8,286 bases of DNA. Origin: Pseudomonadota bacterium. Lineage in GTDB: Bacteria > Pseudomonadota > Alphaproteobacteria > Caulobacterales > Caulobacteraceae. The position numbers and the translations under genes are program-made. The first letter of the stretch is position 1; the number at the start of each line of letters is the position of its first letter. Of this stretch, positions 1-5,420 are shown piece after piece. The stretch spans positions 1-8,286 of the forward strand of contig JAEYTM010000042.1 in the NCBI GenBank assembly GCA_023434015.1, written 5' to 3'. Under the pieces are notes generated by a model that searched no databases, had not been told where the DNA came from, and saw nothing but the letters and a program-made list of their open reading frames with translations.

Positions 1-1745
1 TGGCCAGCCGGGACCCGGGGACCGCCGCCGCCCTGGCCGCGGCGCCGAACTTCCTCGGCGGCCTGGAGCTCGGTATCGACCGGGTGGTCCGCGGCGTCAG
101 CGGACTGATGTCCTATGAGTTGAGCGATGCGCTGGCGCTGCATTCGATCAGCGCCTACCGCCGTTACGATTCTCAGGAAGTGCTGGACGCCGACGGCATG
201 TCCCTGCCGGCGCTGACCGGCCTGAACGAGGGGCGGGGCGAACAGTGGAGCCAGGAGCTGCGCCTCAACTACGACGCCGGCGGTCGCGTGCGCGGGTTCG
301 TCGGAGCCAGCTTCTTCAAGGCCAAGGACTTCCAGCGGTCGGTCCTGCAGTTCGACGAGCGGGTGAGCCTCGCCACCCTCACCTCCCAGCTCAACGCCGG
401 CGCCGCGGGCAGCGGCCTGCCGGCCACGACGCCAGCGCCGGCGGCCGTGTTCAACAACACCGCCTTCACCGGGGCGCTGATCCAGGGCCTGGTCGGCCAG
501 GTCAGCGGCGGCCGGCTGCTGCTCACCGGCGCCGAAGGCCGGGCTATCGCGGCCAACCTCCGTGCGAACCATATCGAGGAAGCCGCCAGCACCAGCGATC
601 TGGAGGCGATCGATCTCTTCGCGGACGTGAGCTACGACATCACCGACCGGCTCGAGCTCTCGGGCGGCCTGCGCTACACCCGCGACGAGAAGGCCACCGC
701 CTACGGATCTCGGGTGATCGGGGGCCGCAGCGTCCTGGGCGCGGCGGTCGGCGCCGCGACCCTGGCCAGCTCGGGCAGCCCGCTCGGCCTCGCCCAGGGC
801 CGCGCCGTCGCCGCCGCCCTGCAGTCGCCCTTCGTGCAACAGATCCCGTCGACCGCCCTGCCGCTGTTCGGCCTTACCTATCAGCCGACTCCCGGGAACG
901 CCGGCATGGCCGCCCGCGGCCTGGAAGACGACGGCTTCACCTGGCGCCTGGTGGGCCGCTACGCCCTGTCGGACGATGCGAACCTCTACGCCTCCTACGC
1001 CCGCGGCCGGAAGCCGGAGATGATGTCGGGCCTCAGCCCGGCCAGCCCCGAGACCGCCGCCCTGTTCGTGCGGGTCGAGGCCGAGACCGTGGACAGCTAC
1101 GAGATCGGCGCCAAGGGGGCCCTGTTCGACCGGCGTCTGCGCCTGGACGCCTCGGCCTACAACTACAGCTACGAAAACTTCCAGACCGTCGAACAGCGCG
1201 GCACCCAGTTCGTCATCACCAACGCCGGCAAGGCCACCGCCTATGGCGTGGAAGGCCAGGCGGAATGGCTGGTCACGCCCGGGCTCGACCTGTTCGCCAC
1301 CTACGCCTACAGCCACGCCCGGTTCGACCAGGGCGCCTACAAGGGCAACCGGTTCCGGCTGTCGCCGGACCACACGCTCTCGCTGGGCGCGATCTGGAAT
1401 TTCGCCGCCCTGGCCGGCGTGATCGAGGTCCGTCCGACCTACACCTGGCAGTCGAAGGTCTATTTCGACGACGCCAACGACCGCCCGGAGTTCCAGAAGC
1501 CGCCGGCGAGCTTCGTGGCCGACGTCCGGCGCGACGAGGTTCAGCCGTCCTACGGCCTGCTGAACCTGCGGGTCGCCTGGACCGCCGACGCCACGCCGGT
1601 GACGCTGGAGGCCTTCGCCACCAACCTGCTCGACGAGGACTATTTCATCGACGCCGGAAACATCGGCGACGCTTTCGGCCTGCCGACCTTCATCGCCGGC
1701 GCCCCCCGGATGATGGGGGCGGGCATCAGCTACCGCTTCCGCTAG
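1..1745 (+). CDS. TonB-dependent outer-membrane receptor, C-terminal part (5' end outside the window)
   Basis: The reading frame is open from base 3 to the stop at 1743-1745, so the signal peptide, TonB box and most of the plug lie to the left. The visible ~580 residues are the beta-barrel: alternating aromatic/polar strands such as LYASYARGRKPEM, YEIGAKGALFDRRLRLDAS, GKATAYGVEGQAEW and DLFATYAYSHARF, then the family's closing region with FATNLLDEDYF and a final ISYRFR. Receptors of this family import siderophores, vitamin B12 or oligosaccharides using TonB-ExbB-ExbD energy. The substrate cannot be read from the sequence. The chain ends one Arg after the usual terminal aromatic residue. Two long Ala/Gly-rich insertions (about bases 375-580 and 715-900) are probably extracellular loops. 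A GTG at 84 is an internal codon, not a start. The family call is firm; substrate and full length are unknown. Confidence 0.95.
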   Translation, partial: ASRDPGTAAALAAAPNFLGGLELGIDRVVRGVSGLMSYELSDALALHSISAYRRYDSQEVLDADGMSLPALTGLNEGRGEQWSQELRLNYDAGGRVRGFVGASFFKAKDFQRSVLQFDERVSLATLTSQLNAGAAGSGLPATTPAPAAVFNNTAFTGALIQGLVGQVSGGRLLLTGAEGRAIAANLRANHIEEAASTSDLEAIDLFADVSYDITDRLELSGGLRYTRDEKATAYGSRVIGGRSVLGAAVGAATLASSGSPLGLAQGRAVAAALQSPFVQQIPSTALPLFGLTYQPTPGNAGMAARGLEDDGFTWRLVGRYALSDDANLYASYARGRKPEMMSGLSPASPETAALFVRVEAETVDSYEIGAKGALFDRRLRLDASAYNYSYENFQTVEQRGTQFVITNAGKATAYGVEGQAEWLVTPGLDLFATYAYSHARFDQGAYKGNRFRLSPDHTLSLGAIWNFAALAGVIEVRPTYTWQSKVYFDDANDRPEFQKPPASFVADVRRDEVQPSYGLLNLRVAWTADATPVTLEAFATNLLDEDYFIDAGNIGDAFGLPTFIAGAPRMMGAGISYRFR

Positions 1746-1748
1746 CCG

Positions 1749-3080
1749 TCAGGCGGGCGGCGTCGTCACCCGCGCGGCCGGCGCCACCCGCCAGATGATG
1801 TCGCCCACGTCGTCGGCCACCAGCAGGGCGCCGGCGCGATCCACCGCCACCCCGACCGGGCGGCCCTGAATCTCGTTGTTGGCGTTGAGGAAGCCGGTGA
1901 GGAAGGCCTGGGGCTGCATCTGGGGCCGGCCGCCCGCGAACGGAATGAACACCACCCTGTAGCCGTTCAGCGGCCGGCGGTTCCACGACCCGTGCTGGCC
2001 GATGAAGGCGCCGCCCCGATAGGCGGTGGGGAAGGCCTGCGCGCGATAGAAGGTCAGCCCCAGCGAGGCGGTGTGCGGGCCGAGACCGAAGTCGGGCGCG
2101 ATGGCCCTGGCCACCAGTTCGGGACGCTGCGGCTGCACGCGGGCGTCGACGATCCGGCCCCAGTAGCTGTAGGGCCAGCCGTAGAAGCCGCCCTCCCGGA
2201 CGCTGGTCAGATAGTCGGGCGGAAGGTCGTCGCCGATCTCGTCGCGTTCGTTGACGACGGTCCACATCGTCCCGGTGGCGGGCTCGAAATCCAGTCCATT
2301 GGGGTTGCGCAGGCCGGTGGCGAACGGCCGCAAGCTCGCCGTGGCGATATCGTACTCCCAGATCGCCGCGCGGCCCTCCTCGATCCCCATCCCGTTCTCG
2401 CCGATGTTCGAATTGGAGCCGACCGTGGCGTAGAGCCTGGCGCCGTCCGGACTGGCGACGACGTTCTTGGTCCAGTGGTGATTTAGCGGCTCGCCCGGCA
2501 GATCGAAGAGCTTCTCGCCGACGCCTTCGATCCGGGTCTGACCGTCGACGTAGGTGAAACGCACCACCCCGTTGTCGTTGGCGACGTAAAGATGGCCGTC
2601 CACCAGGGTCATGCCGAAGGGACGGCGCAGCCCTTCGCCGAACACCGTCCGGAACTCGGCGACGCCGTCGCCGTCCGCGTCGCGCAGCAGAGTGATCCGG
2701 TTGGGGCTTTTCTGCACCGAGCCCGCCTTCTTCATCAGGCGGTCCTGGAAGAAGCCGCGCAGGCTGAAACCTTTCTTCGTCGCGCTCGGCTCGGAGGAGG
2801 ATTCGGCGGCCAGGACGTCGCCATTCGGGAGCACCAGCAGCCAGCGGGGATGGTCCAGGCCCTCGGCGAAGCGAGTGACGGTGAAGCCGGGCGGCGCGAT
2901 GGGCGCGCCGCCGTCCGGCCAGCCGACCGCGTCAGGCACGCCGATGGTGGGTATCAGGCGGCGCTGCGGCTCCTTGAGCGGCGGGTTGGGCCCGAAGCCT
3001 ACCCACGGATCGGACGATCCGCTTGAGCAGGCCGCCAGAACCAGGGTGGTTGCCAGGAGGGCGATCACGCGCGCGGTCAT
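1749..3080 (-). CDS. Sorbosone dehydrogenase family lipoprotein (PQQ-dependent sugar dehydrogenase-like beta-propeller)
   Basis: This is a 443-residue protein. The start is placed at the ATG ending at 3080 because it gives a clean lipoprotein signal (MTARVIALLATTLVLAAC, lipobox LAAC, Cys18) with GGAG seven bases upstream; an in-frame ATG 54 bases further out adds only a charged, signal-less stretch. The mature part matches the six-bladed propeller family of soluble glucose and L-sorbosone dehydrogenases: GFTVTRFAEGLDHPRWL (65-81), NRITLLRDADGDGVAEFRTV (127-146), LNHHWTKNV (199-207), GLRNPNGLDF (256-265), NERDEIGDDLPPDY (277-290), GGFYGWPYSYWG (297-308) and GQHGSWNRRPLNGYRV (361-376). Relatives use PQQ to oxidise sugars or aldehydes in the periplasm. 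Here the protein is probably membrane-anchored in the periplasm; its substrate is unknown. It converges on the TonB receptor with a 3-base gap. The family is confident; activity and PQQ dependence are inferred. Confidence 0.9.
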   Translation of the reverse strand: MTARVIALLATTLVLAACSSGSSDPWVGFGPNPPLKEPQRRLIPTIGVPDAVGWPDGGAPIAPPGFTVTRFAEGLDHPRWLLVLPNGDVLAAESSSEPSATKKGFSLRGFFQDRLMKKAGSVQKSPNRITLLRDADGDGVAEFRTVFGEGLRRPFGMTLVDGHLYVANDNGVVRFTYVDGQTRIEGVGEKLFDLPGEPLNHHWTKNVVASPDGARLYATVGSNSNIGENGMGIEEGRAAIWEYDIATASLRPFATGLRNPNGLDFEPATGTMWTVVNERDEIGDDLPPDYLTSVREGGFYGWPYSYWGRIVDARVQPQRPELVARAIAPDFGLGPHTASLGLTFYRAQAFPTAYRGGAFIGQHGSWNRRPLNGYRVVFIPFAGGRPQMQPQAFLTGFLNANNEIQGRPVGVAVDRAGALLVADDVGDIIWRVAPAARVTTPPA

Positions 3081-3087
3081 GACGAAG

Positions 3088-3091
3088 CTCC
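3088..3091 (-). promoter_or_regulatory. Ribosome binding site (GGAG) fixing the start of the sorbosone dehydrogenase-like gene
   Basis: On the minus strand GGAG is followed by seven bases (CTTCGTC) and then the ATG that opens the lipoprotein signal peptide. This supports the shorter start over the in-frame ATG upstream. Confidence 0.7.
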
Positions 3092-3167
3092 GTCCCGGGC
3101 GACGGGCGCCGCCACGCTCATCAAGGCGTAGCATATACCCACGGGCGGCCTCCCGTAATCGCGGCGA

Positions 3168-3356
3168 TCAGCTCCGCGCGACGTGCTCGCGTTTGCCCTT
3201 CCGCTTCGTGCCGGCCATCTCCTTGAGCTCCTTCTCGGTCATGGACTCCGCCATGCTCTTGGAGGCGCCCTTGAGGGCGCCTTTCGGCGTGTCGCCGCGC
3301 TTCGCCGACAGGGCCGCGCCCGCGGCCTTCTGCTGGGCTTTCGATTTCGCAGGCAT
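3168..3356 (-). CDS. DUF3008 family small basic protein
   Basis: A 62-residue, Lys/Ala-rich protein beginning MPAKSKAQQKAAGAALSAKR and containing KGALKGASKSM, MTEKELKEMAG and TKRKGK. This arrangement is typical of DUF3008, whose members are about 55-70 residues and of unknown function. A GAGG ribosome-binding sequence sits about seven bases before the ATG (minus strand ...GAGGACAAGAG-ATG). There is no signal peptide or membrane segment; the composition suggests a soluble, positively charged, possibly nucleic-acid-associated protein, but that is inference. It lies upstream of the sorbosone dehydrogenase-like gene on the same strand with an 87-base gap, so co-transcription is possible but not shown, and it is divergent from the potassium channel. 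The C-terminal tail after TKRKGK is short and may be variable. Confidence 0.85.
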   Translation of the reverse strand: MPAKSKAQQKAAGAALSAKRGDTPKGALKGASKSMAESMTEKELKEMAGTKRKGKREHVARS

Positions 3357-3392
3357 CTCTTGTCCTCACCTTGTCGCCGCGCGAAGACTGCG

Positions 3393-3423
3393 GGCGCCAG
3401 GGAAACCCTGACGGGCTGGCGCC
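3393..3423. repeat. Perfect 8-bp inverted repeat with an overlapping 5-bp hairpin, between two divergent genes
   Basis: GGCGCCAG (3393-3400) is matched exactly by its reverse complement CTGGCGCC (3416-3423), 15 bases apart. A second perfect dyad, CAGGG-AAA-CCCTG (3398-3410), shares the bases CAG with the first arm, so the full forms of the two stems exclude each other. The element lies between the start codons of the DUF3008 gene (-) and the channel gene (+), where promoters are expected. It could be an operator dyad or a 5'-leader RNA structure. No T-run follows, so it does not look like an intrinsic terminator. Confidence 0.5.
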
Positions 3424-3445
3424 GGTTCACCGCAGGTTATCGAAT

Positions 3446-3451
3446 GAGGAG
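3446..3451 (+). promoter_or_regulatory. Strong ribosome binding site (GAGGAG) selecting the GTG start of the channel gene
   Basis: GAGGAG is followed by nine bases and then GTG at 3461. The reading frame extends further upstream to a TTG at 3371, but that TTG is only 15 bases from the divergent DUF3008 start codon and has no comparable ribosome-binding sequence. A nearer ATG (3444) is out of frame and reads six codons to a TGA that overlaps the GTG. Confidence 0.65.
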
Positions 3452-3460
3452 CGCCGGGAC

Positions 3461-4258
3461 GTGACGAGCGAGGCGGCAACGACCCGGCGGCGGAAGCTGC
3501 CGCGCCTGCGCGCCAGGCTGCGGGAACTCTACCACGGGGACTCGCCCCACGCAGTCCGGTTCAGGCTGCGGGTCATCGCCATCGATCTCCTGCTGATCAT
3601 CTTCTTCATCGCCTCGCCGTTCCTGCGCGAGTACCCGGTCTATCTGGCCCTGGACTATGCGGTGGCCCTGGTGCTGGCGGTCGATCTCGGCGCGCGGGCG
3701 ATGGCGGGCGCGCGGATCGGCGACTGGCTGCGCAAGCCCAGTTCCTGGGTGGACATCTTCGTCCTCGCGACCCTGCTGTTCCCGCTCTGGCTGTTCAACT
3801 TCGCCTTCCTGCGGGTGCTGCGGTTGTGGTCGCTGGTGCACAGCGAGTTTTTCTGGAACACCATCGGCCGCCGGTTCGACGACACCCGCTGGGAGGACGT
3901 CGGCAAGGCGCTGGCGACCCTCGTCACCTTCATCTTCGTGGCCACCGGCTTCGTCTATGCGAGCTTCGCCCGCGCCCATCCGGGCATCTCCGGCTACGTC
4001 GACGCGCTCTATTTCACCGTCACGGCGCTGACCACCACCGGCTTCGGCGACATCGTGCTGCCGGGGACCTGGGGAAAGCTGCTGTCGATCGGCATCATGA
4101 TCTGCGGGATCACCCTCTTCGTCCGGCTCGCCCAGACGCTGATCCGTCCGGACAAGGTGCGGTTCACCTGCCCGACCTGCGGACTGATGCGCCACGACGC
4201 CGATGCGGTTCACTGCAAGGCCTGCGGCGAGCTGCTCAACATCCCCAACGACGAGTAG
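3461..4258 (+). CDS. Six-TM voltage-gated-like potassium channel with C-terminal zinc ribbon
   Basis: A 265-residue inner-membrane protein read from GTG 3461. A basic N-terminus (RRRKLPRLRARLREL) is followed by hydrophobic segments at about 38-56, 60-80, 96-112, 148-170 and 205-226. The fourth, S4-like, segment (about 112-130, FNFAFLRVLRLWSLVHSEFF) carries only two arginines (118 and 121), so voltage sensing is doubtful. Between the last two segments lies the pore loop ALYFTVTALTTTGFGDIVLP. Its TTGFGD (192-197) is the potassium selectivity filter, with Phe where TVGYGD has Tyr. The cytoplasmic end carries CPTC (237-240) and HCKAC (251-255), a four-cysteine zinc-ribbon pattern of about 20 residues. 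Expected role: K+ conduction across the inner membrane. The gene probably has its own promoter and is separated from the downstream PstS gene by 82 bases that hold a candidate Pho box. Family call firm; gating signal unknown. Confidence 0.9.
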   Translation: MTSEAATTRRRKLPRLRARLRELYHGDSPHAVRFRLRVIAIDLLLIIFFIASPFLREYPVYLALDYAVALVLAVDLGARAMAGARIGDWLRKPSSWVDIFVLATLLFPLWLFNFAFLRVLRLWSLVHSEFFWNTIGRRFDDTRWEDVGKALATLVTFIFVATGFVYASFARAHPGISGYVDALYFTVTALTTTGFGDIVLPGTWGKLLSIGIMICGITLFVRLAQTLIRPDKVRFTCPTCGLMRHDADAVHCKACGELLNIPNDE

Positions 4259-4278
4259 GCGGAGCCGCTGTCGCCGCA

Positions 4279-4297
4279 CTGTTATCCAAACGTCACA
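4279..4297 (+). promoter_or_regulatory. Candidate Pho box (PhoB binding site) upstream of the PstS gene
   Basis: CTGTTATCCAAACGTCACA agrees with the classic Pho box pattern CTGTCATAAAACTGTCATA at 13 of 19 positions by eye. The agreements include CTGT-AT in the first repeat and GTCA in the second, with the 11-base repeat spacing kept. It sits 43 bases before the ATG of a phosphate-binding protein gene, where PhoB regulation is expected. The pattern is seen in the sequence; PhoB binding is inferred. Confidence 0.6.
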
Positions 4298-4304
4298 ATC
4301 CGGT

Positions 4305-4312
4305 GCTAGCCG
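4305..4312 (+). promoter_or_regulatory. Candidate -10 element for the PstS gene
   Basis: GCTAGCCG matches the first half of the Caulobacter housekeeping -10 pattern (GCTANAWC), but not its second half. Its TA core begins nine bases after the Pho box, close to the spacing in known PhoB-dependent promoters where the Pho box replaces the -35. Supported mainly by position. Confidence 0.35.
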
Positions 4313-4340
4313 GCGCTGACAGACCGCCGCGGAGACCTCC

Positions 4341-5411
4341 ATGCGATCCTTCCTGATCCTCACGGCCGCTGCGGTGGCCCTTGCCGCCTGCGGGCAGAAC
4401 TCCGGCACGGACGCCGCGGTGAGCGGCGGCGGCGGCGCACGCAATCAGGTCTGGGCCGCGGGCTCCTCGACCGTCTTCCCGTTCGCCACCCGGGTCGCCG
4501 AAACCGTGGGCCGCACGACCGGCGGGCCGGCCGGCAAGGTCGAAAGCCTCGGTACCGGCGGCGGCATCAAGCTGTTCTGCAGCGGCACGGGCTCGAAGTT
4601 CCCCGACGTCGCCAACGCCTCACGCCAGATGAAGAAGTCCGAATGGGACGCCTGCCAGGCCAACGGCGTCACCGACATCATCGAGGTGAAGATCGGCTAC
4701 GACGGCATCGTCATCGCCGACGCCAAGAACGCTCCGGCCTTCAATCTGAAGCTGGAGCATGTTTACCGTGCCCTGGCTGCCGAACTGCCGTCGGGCGCCG
4801 GCTTCGCGCCGAACACGGTCGCGACCTGGAACGCCATCGACCCCAGCCTGCCGAACACGCGCATCCTGGTCTACGGGCCGCCGCCGACCTCCGGCACCCG
4901 TGACGCCTTCGTCGAGATCGCGATGGAGAAGGGCGCCGCCCGCCTGCCGGAGATGGCGGCCCTCAAGAGCGCCGATGAGGACCAGTTCAAGGAAAAGGCC
5001 CATCTGCTGCGCCGCGACGGCGCCTGGGTCGACGCCGGCGAGAACGACAACGCCATCGTCCAGACCCTGGAGAAGACTCCGGCGGCGGTGGGCGCCTTCG
5101 GCTACTCGTTCCTCGACAACAACCGCGACAAGGTGAAGGCCGCCGCCATCGACGGCGTGCTGCCGACCGCGGAGACGATCTCGGACGGCAGCTATCCGAT
5201 CGCCCGCTCGCTCTACATCTATGTGAAGAAGGCCAATATCGGCGTCACGCCGGGCCTGCGGGAGTTCCTCAACGGCTTCGTCTCCGACGCGGCCACCGGC
5301 AAGGGCGGCTACCTCCTGCAGCGCGGCCTGATCCCGCTGCCGGCCGCCGAACACGAGGCCCAGAAGGCGGCGGTCCAGGCCCTGACGCCGATGGCGCCGC
5401 CCGCCGGCTGA
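4341..5411 (+). CDS. pstS: Phosphate ABC transporter substrate-binding lipoprotein, PstS type
   Basis: A 356-residue protein with a lipoprotein signal (MRSFLILTAAAVALAAC, lipobox LAAC, Cys17) followed by a Gly/Ser linker. The phosphate-binding fold is recognisable from AGSSTVFPF (40-48), LGTGGGIKLFCSG (70-82), DVANASRQM (89-97), GYDGIVIA (119-126), ATWNAIDPSLPNTRI (161-175), SGTRDAF (184-190) and AVGAFGYSFLDNN (249-261). The AGSST and SGTRDAF loops are the family's phosphate-contacting loops. It would capture periplasmic inorganic phosphate and deliver it to the PstCAB permease. GGAG lies six bases before the ATG. No permease, ATPase, phoU or phoB gene is adjacent, so it must pair with components encoded elsewhere. 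Regulation by PhoB is suggested by the upstream Pho box. A phosphonate- or other oxyanion-binding role is possible but less likely. It converges on uxaA with a 9-base gap. Confidence 0.9.
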   Translation: MRSFLILTAAAVALAACGQNSGTDAAVSGGGGARNQVWAAGSSTVFPFATRVAETVGRTTGGPAGKVESLGTGGGIKLFCSGTGSKFPDVANASRQMKKSEWDACQANGVTDIIEVKIGYDGIVIADAKNAPAFNLKLEHVYRALAAELPSGAGFAPNTVATWNAIDPSLPNTRILVYGPPPTSGTRDAFVEIAMEKGAARLPEMAALKSADEDQFKEKAHLLRRDGAWVDAGENDNAIVQTLEKTPAAVGAFGYSFLDNNRDKVKAAAIDGVLPTAETISDGSYPIARSLYIYVKKANIGVTPGLREFLNGFVSDAATGKGGYLLQRGLIPLPAAEHEAQKAAVQALTPMAPPAG

Positions 5412-5420
5412 CGCCAGGCG

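Noticed and set aside
3141..3156. ACGGG-CGGCCT-CCCGT stem downstream of the DUF3008 gene
   Set aside because: Five base pairs without a T-tract; not enough for an intrinsic terminator call.
3263..3282. Perfect hairpin AGGCGCCC-TTGA-GGGCGCCT, a possible terminator or regulatory stem
   Set aside because: It lies wholly inside the DUF3008 coding region and is explained by the repeated residues KGA-LKGA using GGCGCC-type codons; no T-run follows on either strand.
3371..3460. Upstream extension of the channel gene to a TTG at 3371
   Set aside because: It would start 15 bases from the divergent DUF3008 start codon, lacks a ribosome-binding site and runs through the inverted repeats; the GTG at 3461 has a strong GAGGAG.
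3437..4444. Long minus-strand frame opposite the channel gene
   Set aside because: Its composition is Arg/Gln/Asp-rich shadow sequence and it runs over the candidate Pho box and both neighbouring genes.
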